Below, one piece after another: positions 42,937-52,429 of a stretch of DNA of 60,484 nt. Source of the DNA: Lachnospiraceae bacterium (GTDB lineage Bacteria; Bacillota; Clostridia; Lachnospirales; Lachnospiraceae); the NCBI GenBank assembly GCA_024691425.1, contig JAILNQ010000049.1:1-60484 (forward strand), read 5' to 3'. Made by a program: the position numbers and the translations under genes. How positions within the stretch are numbered: the stretch's first letter is position 1; each line of letters opens with the position of its first letter. The notes beneath the pieces were generated by a model that saw nothing but the letters and a program-made list of their open reading frames with translations, searched no databases and was not told the origin of the DNA.

Positions 42937-44367
42937 ATGGACACACAGATACATCTTCCCGCACAATTTACGGACAGAATGAGAGCGCAGCTTCCGGACG
43001 GTTTTGACGCCTTCATGAAAAGCTATGAAGATCCTGCGCAAAAAGCCGTAAGGTTCAGCACTCTCAGGATCCGGCCGGATCAGATTCCGTCCTTTGCCGG
43101 GTATGTGACAGGCTCATCCGCTCCCGAAAAGGTCAGCTGGTGTGAAAATGCATATTACTATGAAGATACCGAGCCCGGAAAATCACCGCTCCACGACGCC
43201 GGCGCATACTACATGCAGGAGCCGTCCGCGATGTTCCCGGTCAGCCTTCTTGACGTCGATGACAGCGGGATGAAGGTGCTCGACCTCTGCGCGGCACCGG
43301 GCGGAAAGTCCACTCAGATCGCGGACCTGATGAAAGGACGCGGCCTGCTGGTCGCAAACGAGATAATACCGAGCCGGGCAGCGGTTCTGTCAGAGAATTT
43401 GGAAAGAATGGGAGTTACGAACGCCCTTGCGGTAAATTCCGATCCGAATGAGCTCGCACAAAGGTTTCCGGCGTTCTTCGACAGGATATTAGTCGACGCG
43501 CCGTGCTCCGGCGAGGGCATGTTCAGGAAGAATCCCGAGGCGGTCAGCGAATGGAGCATCGATAACGTTAATATGTGCGCTGAGCGCCAGCAGATGCTCC
43601 TTGCCTGCGCATCTTCGATGCTATCTCCGGGCGGAAAGATAGTTTACAGCACCTGCACTTTCTCGCCTGAAGAGGATGATGAGACGATCGGGAAATTCCT
43701 CGACGCTCATCCGGAATACATGCTGTGCGGCAACGTTCACATATACCCGCACACCCATCGGGGCGAGGGGCACTTTGCCGCAGCCATTATGCGCGCCTGC
43801 GACATGACGGATTCCGTTAATACAGCTGAAGCGCCAGTATCATCACTTTCCATGAACACAGAAACGAGCGCAAGGAAACAATCCCGCACCTCTCAGATAA
43901 TGAAAAGTCCGATAAAATCGGTCAACGATGCACTTCTGAGCAGTTTTCTCGATGAGACATTCAGCAAAGATAGCTATATAAGAAATGTCATAGAAAGCAG
44001 TCCCTGGCGTCTCCTGCCGTTCGGGGACAGCCTGTATCTCGTTCCCGAACATATGCCAGGGGATCTGACCGGGCTCAAAATAAAAAGAGCCGGGCTCAAG
44101 CTCGGAACTTTCAAGAAAAACAGATTCGAACCGGATCACGCTCTGTCGCATGCCGTTTCATGCGAAGACGTAAAGAGCTATATCGATCTCGATCCTGACG
44201 GTGATGCGATAAGGAATTACCTTTCCGGCGGCACTCTTACAGACACAAGCGGCATGAAAGGCTGGTGCCTTATCGGGACGCGCGGCATTCCGGCAGGATG
44301 GGGAAAAGCAGCCTCGGGGACCGTCAAAAATCACTACCCCGCAGGGCTTAGAAAAACACAGGCTTAA
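42937..44367 (+). CDS. rsmF: 16S rRNA m5C methyltransferase (RsmF/NOL1-NOP2-Sun family)
   Basis: A 476-residue AdoMet enzyme that methylates cytosine in rRNA. The Rossmann domain has VLDLCAAPGGKSTQIADLM, the catalytic motifs DAPCSGEGMFRKNP and STCTFSPEEDDETI with the two family cysteines. The C-terminal part (about 340-476) resembles the PUA-like RNA-binding domain of RsmF-type proteins. The exact target base is not certain. The first codon is at the predicted transcription start. Its stop lies six bases from the stop of the convergent DUF6062 gene. Confidence 0.9.
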   Translation: MDTQIHLPAQFTDRMRAQLPDGFDAFMKSYEDPAQKAVRFSTLRIRPDQIPSFAGYVTGSSAPEKVSWCENAYYYEDTEPGKSPLHDAGAYYMQEPSAMFPVSLLDVDDSGMKVLDLCAAPGGKSTQIADLMKGRGLLVANEIIPSRAAVLSENLERMGVTNALAVNSDPNELAQRFPAFFDRILVDAPCSGEGMFRKNPEAVSEWSIDNVNMCAERQQMLLACASSMLSPGGKIVYSTCTFSPEEDDETIGKFLDAHPEYMLCGNVHIYPHTHRGEGHFAAAIMRACDMTDSVNTAEAPVSSLSMNTETSARKQSRTSQIMKSPIKSVNDALLSSFLDETFSKDSYIRNVIESSPWRLLPFGDSLYLVPEHMPGDLTGLKIKRAGLKLGTFKKNRFEPDHALSHAVSCEDVKSYIDLDPDGDAIRNYLSGGTLTDTSGMKGWCLIGTRGIPAGWGKAASGTVKNHYPAGLRKTQA

Positions 44368-44373
44368 CCCCTG

Positions 44374-45117
44374 TCATTCCCCCGTATACGGCCCGTCAGC
44401 AGGGTAACCTCCTGCCAGCTTCTGTATAGTGCGCGGGATCGCATCCTTTGACTGCTTCCAGTCCTTATCTTTGTTCTCATATTTGAACTTCTCGACGAAC
44501 CAGGAAATATCCTCCTCGATCCTGTCAAGATTGCGGCTCTGCACCTCAAAGAGCGTCTTTGCAAAATCATCGAGCATGGCCGCAGAAAGCGCCGACGGCG
44601 CCTCGGATAAAAGCTCTTTCATATGCGGAAGGCAGAAGCCCTTTCCGTCCTTTATCTTCTTACGGAAATCCCCGTCATTTTCATACAGATAAAAAAACGT
44701 TGCGATATACCGCTTATAGGTCTCGCGGTAGTAATCGCAGACGAAGCATTTTCCCGTCAGTTCATCTATGTACCTCTCGACGTTCGACATTCCGCCCTTC
44801 GTAAAAAGCCCGGATTTAACGGCCTTGTAGCTAGCCATCTCCTTTTTGAGGTCCGCGGCCGCCTTGCGGATATGAGTTGAGAGTATGAGCGCGTTCCCGA
44901 GAGAATTCCCGTACTCATACATCTTCTTGTAGTGTCTTTCGCAGAACCCTTTACTGTCGGTCATCTCCCTGATGTCGCTCTCCATGTAGGATGCACCGGG
45001 TCCTATCGCATAGTCTATCGCATCATTCTCGAGAGAACGCCTCGCATTGCAGATCGGACACTCGTCATCTGCCGAAACCGCATCATTTATCGGAATTGTG
45101 TACAGCTTCTCCTTCAT
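44374..45117 (-). CDS. DUF6062 Cys-rich protein
   Basis: A 247-residue soluble protein of the DUF6062 family. Two repeated pairs of metal-type motifs occur: DECPICNARR then GFCERHYKK, and GKCFVCDYY then GFCLPHMKE, with helical spacers. This arrangement suggests two zinc- or iron-sulfur-binding halves. The function is unknown. Its ATG overlaps the TetR stop by one base (TGATG), so it is produced together with that regulator and belongs to the MMPL locus. Confidence 0.85.
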   Translation of the reverse strand: MKEKLYTIPINDAVSADDECPICNARRSLENDAIDYAIGPGASYMESDIREMTDSKGFCERHYKKMYEYGNSLGNALILSTHIRKAAADLKKEMASYKAVKSGLFTKGGMSNVERYIDELTGKCFVCDYYRETYKRYIATFFYLYENDGDFRKKIKDGKGFCLPHMKELLSEAPSALSAAMLDDFAKTLFEVQSRNLDRIEEDISWFVEKFKYENKDKDWKQSKDAIPRTIQKLAGGYPADGPYTGE

Positions 45118-46010
45118 CAGTTCTGCCCCGATGAAATGCTTGAGATGTTCTTTTCGGCCTCTTTGATTATGTCATCGAAAGTTTCGGACTCCTTAGGTGT
45201 GCTGTCATCTTCAGGCTCATCCTCCGCTTCGGGATTTTCGCCGTTATCGGCTTCTTCGGGCTCTTCCTCTTCTTCGGACTCAACAAGAGGCTTCTTGCCG
45301 GCCATAAGACGCTCCTCGAAAGTCATATCCATACGCATTTCCTTCATGACAGTCTCATTCCTCTCGTTGACCTCTTCTTTTGCGATGGATACTCTCTCGT
45401 TCTCAGCGCTCGCATAGAAATGGTCGCGGAGCATCGTCAGATACTGCGAATATGTCTCGTACAGCGCGTCGGGCTGCGGATCGTCCTTCATGAAATTCTC
45501 CCTGAGGAATCCGTCGCATACCCAGTCGATGACCTTTATGACTTTATCGAGCTCATCGGGCTTAACGAGCGAGCCGCTGTCGATCTTCTCGTATATGTTC
45601 CTGTAGGTTATGTCAAGATCTTCCCTGCATGTTCCCATTGCGCTGACCGCCTCGGGATCGTCCTCGAGCTTAAGGCTTTTTAAGAACTGCGGCATGAACG
45701 GATAGTTTTTCATGACTCTTACTCTGGCCTGCGATATCTGCGCCATGAGTCCGAAAATATCCTTCTCGCTCTTTTTTACCGTTCGGGTCAGTTCAAGGAT
45801 CATATATCTGCTGCTATAGTCGCATATGAACTCATAGAGCCCCTGCTTGCTCGTGAAATAGTGGAACAGCAGTCCCTTTGATATGCCCGCGATCCTCACG
45901 ATCACGTCCGTGCTGGCATCCCTGTACCCTTTCAGGGTGAAAATCTTGAGCGCCGCGTTTATTATCGCATCCTGTTTATCTTTCTTAACGTCGAAAAATT
46001 TTGAATTCAT
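45117..46010 (-). CDS. TetR-family regulator with acidic C-terminal tail
   Basis: A 297-residue regulator. The TetR helix-turn-helix reads GYRDASTDVIVRIAGISKGL followed by LFHYFTSKQGLYEF. The ligand domain ends near residue 200. The last roughly 60 residues are a low-complexity acidic stretch (Glu, Asp and Pro, including EEEEEPEEADNG) unusual for the family. ATG 46010 has GGAGG six bases upstream. Its promoter overlaps a 10-bp inverted repeat, so it is probably autoregulated. It lies between the GLUG protein gene and DUF6062 and is the likely regulator of the locus. Confidence 0.9.
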   Translation of the reverse strand: MNSKFFDVKKDKQDAIINAALKIFTLKGYRDASTDVIVRIAGISKGLLFHYFTSKQGLYEFICDYSSRYMILELTRTVKKSEKDIFGLMAQISQARVRVMKNYPFMPQFLKSLKLEDDPEAVSAMGTCREDLDITYRNIYEKIDSGSLVKPDELDKVIKVIDWVCDGFLRENFMKDDPQPDALYETYSQYLTMLRDHFYASAENERVSIAKEEVNERNETVMKEMRMDMTFEERLMAGKKPLVESEEEEEPEEADNGENPEAEDEPEDDSTPKESETFDDIIKEAEKNISSISSGQN

Positions 46011-46039
46011 GATATTCCTCCGTAAAACAGCAGAAAAAA

Positions 46040-46094
46040 TAGGTTTGACCGCATAAGTCAAACCTATAGTACCATCTGTTATGTAAACTGTCAA
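46040..46094 (-). promoter_or_regulatory. TetR promoter with inverted-repeat operator
   Basis: Minus strand TTGACA (46094-46089), 17-bp spacer, TACTAT (46071-46066). TAGGTTTGAC-N7-GTCAAACCTA (46040-46066) begins at the end of the -10 and covers the start site. The -35 abuts the stop of the GLUG gene. Confidence 0.75.
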
Positions 46095-49000
46095 TCAGTT
46101 TTCTTCTTTCTCCATAGCCTTTTCCTTGGCAGGTGCCTCGCGCCTTCTGCGCTTCTTCCTTCCGATCGCGGTCTTTATGAGCAAAATAGCAATGACCAGA
46201 AGAGCCGCTGCACTTCCGGCTCCGATAATGACGGGGAGCATGCTCTTTTTCTCCTTCTCGGAGATCTTTACCGAAATATCATTTCCTTCGGCTTCAAACG
46301 TTAAGTATTTCCCGAACGTGCCGCATTCTATCTCGCTGTAGACCCCGCCGGTCAGAAGCATTACTGATACGTCTCCTGCATCTTCCGCTTTCTGATATCT
46401 GACGCGATGACTGACCTTGCCATCATCGGGAATGTGCAGCTTGTATTCTTCCGCAGAGCTGCCTTCGCCGCTTACGGCCGTCACAATGAGAGCGTCATTT
46501 TTCGAAAACCGCCCGTCTACTAAAAATACCGACTGCTTGTTCGGACGCACCTGCTCACTTGCGAGCGTCGGGGCATACCTGACTATGTCACCTTTTACTT
46601 CCGAATCGGAATATACGGTCATATCCCCATCGGTTTCCCATTCTATGTACTCATCGTCGCCAAGCTCGACCTTATCGTCATCAGCCGGCTTCTTTCCATC
46701 TACCGTGCCGCCCTGCACGATCTCGGCCTCAGACGGCAGATCTTCCGCCAGAACAGCATCGCCGAAATGCTTCACGGTTTTTGCGACTGTCTTTCCGTCA
46801 ACGATGAAGCTGACATTCATCGATGAAAAATCTGAAGAAGAGCCGCCCATAGCCAGAAGCTCCGTATATTCTACGGGTTCGGCCTTCCCGGCAAGGCTGA
46901 TGCGGTCGATCCCCGCCAGATCCCTGCTCACGAAAACGTTGTCCTTGAGCTTTCCTCCGTTGTCAGCGCTTCCCGCTATGGCCCCGATGAAATCTTTTCC
47001 CGAGGTCACCGTCGGCATAGATGCGCATCCTATCATATCGGTACCGGCTCCTGCTATCCCGCCGATATACGACTGTCCGGCAAGAATGCCCTTTTCATAC
47101 GAGTTCTTTATCGTTGCATAAGACCTTCCTGCAATCCCGCCTACATAATCCGATGTTTCGGATCTGACTTTCGCGAAATCTGAGCACCGGAGTATCGTTC
47201 CGATCTCATGCAGTCCGCACACGCCTCCGACATAGCTCTTCTTGCCCTTTATCTCTCCGCGGTTCGTATCATCCCTTAATACGCACTTCGTCCTGTACGT
47301 CGATTTCTTTGCAGCATCCTTTACTCCCGTGAGGTCTCCCTCAAGGTCGAAATCGTACTCCTGGGCCATCGTTCCGGTGATTCCGCCGGTATTGATGTCG
47401 GCATTGACAATTCCTATGTTCTCGCAGTCCGCGATAGTCGCATCAACGCTGTCCTCGCACACATCGTTGCTCTCGTCCTCGAACACTTCCGAGTAGTCCA
47501 TTTCAAGTGCGCCGTCCATCGCATCGGTGAAAAGAAGCATCAACGCGCTGAAGCGGTCGTTCACGCCTTCAAGGTCGGTACAGACCTTATCCGTGCTCCC
47601 CTGCATCTCGGAATTGAGGAAACCGAGATTGTCACTCATCCCCTGTATGTTCGACACAAGGCTGTTCGTATGCATCCTGAATTCATCGGACAGCTCCGGG
47701 AACCTTACCGGGCTCCTGCCGGCAATGTCAGATATGATCTCCCTGAACCCCCTGCCTGCATCCTTGAGGTTCTGAGCCATCTTCTTCAGGTCCTTTGTCG
47801 CGGCTTTTCCGTCAAGGCGCTCATTATCGACTATCTCATCCGCGTGCGCGAAAATAATGTCCGCGATGACCTCAGCATTTTCCGACATCACGTCGAGGTA
47901 CGTTTTCGGCGGCGTATCGGCTGCATGAACGCTGTCATATTTATTCTTAGCCTCCTCGGCCGCCCATGCGGCAACCGCCGCGTCTGCAGCCCTGTCGGCT
48001 TCCTTCTTCTGTGCATCCGTCAGATCATCATAATCATGCGACGGCCACTCGCCTGCATCGGCTTTCTCGTCTATGTATTTCTGTCTTTCTTCTTCACGCT
48101 TTGTTGCGGCTTCAGGGGATTCATAGAATTCCTCGTAATATTCCTCATATTCATCCGTAGCATCCTCTATAGCCTTTTTTGCATCGTCGTATCTGGCCTT
48201 TTCACCGTCATCAAGGTAATTGTAGACATCAAGATCCTCGGCCGCTCTTTCAAGGTCAGATGCGGCATTCCTGAGGTTAGATCCCGCATCCGCGATATCC
48301 TCGAGCGGACCGTCTCTCTTTGATGATTCCCCTATGATGTATTCCGCTCTTCCGATCAGCTCGTTCGTTGAGCTCACAACGCCGTTCACGAAATCCTCGG
48401 TGCCGTTCGCAAGATAACCCGTATCGCTGAGCGCCCTGTCAGCGAAACTCTTTACGACATTGAGCCTTGCGGAAACCGCCGCGGACGAATTGTCGGTATC
48501 TTTTATAGTCTGGTCGACGCTGTCATGCAGGTTGTTTATCGCCGTGCTTATCTGCGCTATTATATCCGCGCTGAGGTCAAGCCTTATGTACGGTTCCGCC
48601 TGGCCGACGATCCCGCCCGCATCTTTCCTTCCGCGCACATATCCGGTGTTCGTGCAGTTATGTATGTATCCGGACTGCCTTCCTGCGATTCCTCCTACGT
48701 TATATCCGACATGCTCGTATCCGACTGTAGAATCGCTTATGCACGAGCTTATCTCTCCGGTGTTGTTACCTGCTATCCCTCCGATATCGATCGGACTGTC
48801 GGAGGCGCTGAGCGTTTTTTTGTTACCCTCCTCTTTTCCGATGTTCAGAAGCGATGTGAACATCTCCTCGACCTTTATGTCGGCGATCCCGGTCTCAGTT
48901 TCCTTCGTGACCGTGTTGATATCCGCAGAGCCCGAACATCCGGTAATAAGCCCGGAATTGGCTCCGGCTATCCCTCCGACGTGATGAAGGCCCGTGATCT

Positions 49001-49697
49001 TGCCTTTTATCGTGCAGCCTGTTATGATACCGGTCTGTACGTTATATCCGGCAATACCACCCACATACTCAAATCCCTCAACGTATCCGTCATAGCTGCA
49101 GTTCGCGATGAGTCCGGCGTTTTCTCCTGCTATTCCGCCGATATTGAATACTTCTCCCGACGGCTTCATGACCCCTATGACGTTCAGGTTCCTTATGACC
49201 GCGCTCTTAGCCGTCTTCGAGAAAATCCCTATGTTGCTCCTCTCATCCGTATAAGCCGCCTTATTGACCGTATATCCGTTTCCTTCGAAAATGCCTGCAA
49301 AATACGGGATAGGCATGAACTCCTTCATGCCAAAATCGATATTGTCGGTCAGAATGACGTATTTATCCCTCGACCATGAATCGAGCGAGCACTTTCTCGC
49401 AAGGCCGCACCAGTCCTCGTAATCAGATATATGTATCTGAGTCATTTCAGAAGCATCGTTTTTTTCAACAGACTCTGCATCGGTCTCTTCATCCGATCCG
49501 GTCTCATCTTCTGATTTCGTTTTATCTTCTGCCGCTTTTGCATCCTCATCTCCTGCAGCTTCATCCTCTGCCTCAGCCCTCACGGTTTTCGCCGCGGTCT
49601 CAGCCTCCGCAACTTTGGCCATGACAGGCTGAACATCTGCCGCGATCATTGAAATGATGCAGAGCATCGGAAGGAGCATCCTGAGAATTCTTTTCAT
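46095..49697 (-). CDS. Giant GLUG-repeat surface protein with helical insertion and C-terminal membrane anchor
   Basis: A 1200-residue exported protein. A signal peptide (MKRILRMLLPMLCIISMIAA) starts at ATG 49697 with AAGGAGG upstream, one base after the MMPL stop. After an acidic region come GLUG repeats (GGIAGENAGLIANCSYDG, then VGGIAGYNVQTG and others, about 130-385) forming a beta-solenoid. Residues about 385-770 are helical and Asp/Lys-rich, with coiled-coil character. GLUG repeats resume (YVGGVCGLHE, YVGGIAGRSY, about 790-920). A beta-rich domain follows, and then a membrane helix (IIGAGSAAALLVIAILLI) and a basic tail. It is probably an extracellular partner of the MMPL transporter. Confidence 0.85.
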   Translation of the reverse strand: MKRILRMLLPMLCIISMIAADVQPVMAKVAEAETAAKTVRAEAEDEAAGDEDAKAAEDKTKSEDETGSDEETDAESVEKNDASEMTQIHISDYEDWCGLARKCSLDSWSRDKYVILTDNIDFGMKEFMPIPYFAGIFEGNGYTVNKAAYTDERSNIGIFSKTAKSAVIRNLNVIGVMKPSGEVFNIGGIAGENAGLIANCSYDGYVEGFEYVGGIAGYNVQTGIITGCTIKGKITGLHHVGGIAGANSGLITGCSGSADINTVTKETETGIADIKVEEMFTSLLNIGKEEGNKKTLSASDSPIDIGGIAGNNTGEISSCISDSTVGYEHVGYNVGGIAGRQSGYIHNCTNTGYVRGRKDAGGIVGQAEPYIRLDLSADIIAQISTAINNLHDSVDQTIKDTDNSSAAVSARLNVVKSFADRALSDTGYLANGTEDFVNGVVSSTNELIGRAEYIIGESSKRDGPLEDIADAGSNLRNAASDLERAAEDLDVYNYLDDGEKARYDDAKKAIEDATDEYEEYYEEFYESPEAATKREEERQKYIDEKADAGEWPSHDYDDLTDAQKKEADRAADAAVAAWAAEEAKNKYDSVHAADTPPKTYLDVMSENAEVIADIIFAHADEIVDNERLDGKAATKDLKKMAQNLKDAGRGFREIISDIAGRSPVRFPELSDEFRMHTNSLVSNIQGMSDNLGFLNSEMQGSTDKVCTDLEGVNDRFSALMLLFTDAMDGALEMDYSEVFEDESNDVCEDSVDATIADCENIGIVNADINTGGITGTMAQEYDFDLEGDLTGVKDAAKKSTYRTKCVLRDDTNRGEIKGKKSYVGGVCGLHEIGTILRCSDFAKVRSETSDYVGGIAGRSYATIKNSYEKGILAGQSYIGGIAGAGTDMIGCASMPTVTSGKDFIGAIAGSADNGGKLKDNVFVSRDLAGIDRISLAGKAEPVEYTELLAMGGSSSDFSSMNVSFIVDGKTVAKTVKHFGDAVLAEDLPSEAEIVQGGTVDGKKPADDDKVELGDDEYIEWETDGDMTVYSDSEVKGDIVRYAPTLASEQVRPNKQSVFLVDGRFSKNDALIVTAVSGEGSSAEEYKLHIPDDGKVSHRVRYQKAEDAGDVSVMLLTGGVYSEIECGTFGKYLTFEAEGNDISVKISEKEKKSMLPVIIGAGSAAALLVIAILLIKTAIGRKKRRRREAPAKEKAMEKEEN

Positions 49698-49698
49698 A

Positions 49699-52302
49699 TC
49701 AGTCACCCTCCTTCCTGCTCTGTTTTCCGCTTTCTTCTTCACTCACTTTTTCGGTTTCTGCTTCGCTTCCTTTTTCACTATCTGTTTCGCTTACTTCTTC
49801 GATGACTGTTCCGCCTGATTCTTTACTGACTGTTTCACCTGCTTCTTTACCGACTGCTTCGATCGCTTCTTCGCCTGCTTCATCCACGACCTCCATGTTC
49901 CCCGCTTCAATGAAAGCCGAAACATCACCCCTTATGATAGCTGACATGGTACCTGTTACAGTACCGTTGATACGCCCTCTTATCGCGCCGTCCACGCGGA
50001 TGAGCCCGGATGCGGACCTGCTGCGGAGCGGCATGTTCATAACGAACGCAGTCTTTGATATTATCGTGTCGCCCACAAGAAGTATCTGAGGAAGAATGAA
50101 CAGCGTGATCCCGATCGATATTATCGTTCCTAGTCCTATGCACTGTCCTATGTTGTATATAGCAACGTCCGAAGTGAGCCTTCCTATCGTGATCCCGGCA
50201 AGTGCGAGCATAGGCCCGCTCGTCACGATCGTAGGGAACGAAAGGTTCATCGTATCTACTATCGCCTCTTTGCGTCCCATTGTCTCGCGAAGCTCCGTAT
50301 ACCGGCTCGCTATGACGATCGCATAGTCTATGTTCGCACCCATCTGGATGGATGAAACGATCAGATAGCTCATGAAGAAGATATCATTATGCATAAGAGT
50401 CGGGACCGAGAAATTGATCCATATGCTTCCCTGGATGACCGCGATCAGCAGAACCGGCATTCCTGCCGACTTGAACGTGAACAGCAGGACAACCAGAACG
50501 GCCAGGATAGATACGATATTGACGACAAGGTTATCCCTGTCGAATGATTTTTTCAGATCGTACTCGCTGACGCTCTCACCGCAGACAAGGCATTCATCAT
50601 AATACTGGCCTGCGATCGCATGCATCCCGTCGATGAATGAATATATCCTATCCTGCTCATCCTCAGGTATATCAAGATATACGAGCATCCTCACGTAGTT
50701 CTCTCCCTGGAGCTGAGTCTTCGCGAAATTCATGAGCCTGCAGGCATCGTTCAGCGTCTTCCAAGTCTCATCATCGAGCGTTACATAGCCTTCCTCGACC
50801 TCTTTATGAACGAACATGAACATGTCGATGAGCGGAACCTTGTAATCCGAAAGACCGTTCACCGCCTTCGCATAGTCCTCATCATTTATCGCATAAGCGG
50901 CGTAAACGAGCTCCGCGGCTTCATAATCAAGATCGATGAGTTCAGAGAACTGTCTCGGTGTAAGCCTGTCCGTGAGCATGTATCCGCCGATCGCTTCCGT
51001 GTTCGAAAGCCCGACTGCATGGTCGACTTCATCCCTTGACTCGAGATCGGCAAGCAATGCCTTCTCCCTGTCATAATCGCCTGCAGGTACGATGACAGCG
51101 ACAAAGTTCGGCGAGTGGAAATTCTCGCTTATCATATCCTTTGCGATCTGTGCCTCATTCCTTATCGGCGGCGTGATGCTGCTGTAACCGTATGCGTAAT
51201 GGCATCTGTTCGAGATGAAGAACGCCGCGATGATCACGGCTATGAAAACGGGTACCATAAAAAATCGCGTAGCATAATCGAATTTTGCGATGGCGGTGAT
51301 TTTCGGTATGAAGTTCCTGTGCTTCGTCTTCTCCATAAGGCCCGCAAAGAGCATGATCACGCCGGGCATGAGAAGGAACACGGAAACAAGGCTTAAGAGA
51401 ATGGCCTTTATGAGCACGATGCCCATGTCAGGACCCATCTTGAACTGCATGAAAGTCATTGCGATAAGGCCGCCTATTGTGGTCAGGGAACTTCCGGATA
51501 TTTCGGGGATCGCCTTCGTGAGCGCTTCTATCGCGGCTTCACGTGGCGGGAGCGTCAGATGCTCCTCCTTGTAGCGGTTGAGATATATGATCGCATAGTC
51601 GATGGAAAGCGCGAGCTGCAGAACGATCGTGACCGAATCGGATACGTAGCTTATCGTTCCGAATACGAAATTCGTTCCCATCTGAAGAACGGCGGCGCCG
51701 CCGAATGTTATGAGAAGAACAGGTATCTCGGCATAAGCTTCCGTCGTGATGAGAAGCACGCCGAGAACGATGATGACCACGATTATCGAGATAGTGCTCA
51801 TCTCATTCTTGATGAGCTCTGCGGAAACATCGCCGAGGCTAGTATCAAGATAATAGTCGCAGTCACGCAGAAAATCCTTGATCCGATCCTGTGCCTCAAG
51901 GCACCTTTCGTCATCCTCAGGATAATCGAACGTTACCGCGAACTTTGCGCATCCGTTATTGTAATATTCCGGGGTATCTTTGAAATCGGCGGAAAATACG
52001 CCCTCCATCTCATTAATGCTTCTGGCGAGCCTTTCCCCCTGTTCATATGAAACGTTCGCGACCATGAATGTACAGCTTCCGTACGTCACGAACTCCTCGC
52101 TCATCAGATCGAGGCCTTTTTTTGTCTCTGTCGTATCTGGCAGATAATAAGCTAAAGAATTCTCAACATTAACCCAGTTTCTTGAAAATGCTGAAAAGAT
52201 CGCCAATATAGTGAACAGTAGGAAAAACAGGTTCCTCTTGTCCACTATGAAGGCGCATGCTTTTCCGATCAAGCCCGGGCCCTTCTTTTCCTCATCGGGC
52301 AC
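49699..52302 (-). CDS. MMPL/RND-family transporter
   Basis: An 867-residue permease with a 12-helix MMPL arrangement: TM1 near residue 28, a large extracellular loop (45-165), helices 2-6 (LSIDYAIIYLNRYKEE is the proton-relay type stretch), a second loop, and helices 7-12 (MGANIDYAIVIASRY). It would move lipids or other hydrophobic substrates with proton force. The start is GTG 52302, with AAGGAAG upstream. The last 65 residues are an acidic, repetitive Glu/Ser tail. The next gene follows at one base, so the transporter and the GLUG protein are co-translated. The substrate is unknown. Confidence 0.9.
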   Translation of the reverse strand: MPDEEKKGPGLIGKACAFIVDKRNLFFLLFTILAIFSAFSRNWVNVENSLAYYLPDTTETKKGLDLMSEEFVTYGSCTFMVANVSYEQGERLARSINEMEGVFSADFKDTPEYYNNGCAKFAVTFDYPEDDERCLEAQDRIKDFLRDCDYYLDTSLGDVSAELIKNEMSTISIIVVIIVLGVLLITTEAYAEIPVLLITFGGAAVLQMGTNFVFGTISYVSDSVTIVLQLALSIDYAIIYLNRYKEEHLTLPPREAAIEALTKAIPEISGSSLTTIGGLIAMTFMQFKMGPDMGIVLIKAILLSLVSVFLLMPGVIMLFAGLMEKTKHRNFIPKITAIAKFDYATRFFMVPVFIAVIIAAFFISNRCHYAYGYSSITPPIRNEAQIAKDMISENFHSPNFVAVIVPAGDYDREKALLADLESRDEVDHAVGLSNTEAIGGYMLTDRLTPRQFSELIDLDYEAAELVYAAYAINDEDYAKAVNGLSDYKVPLIDMFMFVHKEVEEGYVTLDDETWKTLNDACRLMNFAKTQLQGENYVRMLVYLDIPEDEQDRIYSFIDGMHAIAGQYYDECLVCGESVSEYDLKKSFDRDNLVVNIVSILAVLVVLLFTFKSAGMPVLLIAVIQGSIWINFSVPTLMHNDIFFMSYLIVSSIQMGANIDYAIVIASRYTELRETMGRKEAIVDTMNLSFPTIVTSGPMLALAGITIGRLTSDVAIYNIGQCIGLGTIISIGITLFILPQILLVGDTIISKTAFVMNMPLRSRSASGLIRVDGAIRGRINGTVTGTMSAIIRGDVSAFIEAGNMEVVDEAGEEAIEAVGKEAGETVSKESGGTVIEEVSETDSEKGSEAETEKVSEEESGKQSRKEGD

Positions 52303-52370
52303 TTGAAAAACACTTCCTTACCGAATCATATACTCCCATACCGGGTCCCCGCCCAGTTTCAACGCTATTT

Positions 52371-52399
52371 ATTATACCACATGTTGTGTTTTTTGTCAC
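52371..52399 (-). promoter_or_regulatory. Predicted promoter of the MMPL locus
   Basis: Minus strand GTGACA (52399-52394), 17-bp spacer, TATAAT (52376-52371). CGCTATT is repeated at 52364 and 52400, on either side of the promoter. No copy of the TetR inverted repeat is obvious here. Confidence 0.6.
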
Positions 52400-52429
52400 G
52401 CTATTCAAAATGTGCTACAAATTATAGCG

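Noticed and set aside
49733-49870. CRISPR-like or minisatellite array at the 3' end of the MMPL gene
   Set aside because: The periodicity comes from degenerate in-frame Glu/Ser codons; units are not regular and there are no spacers.
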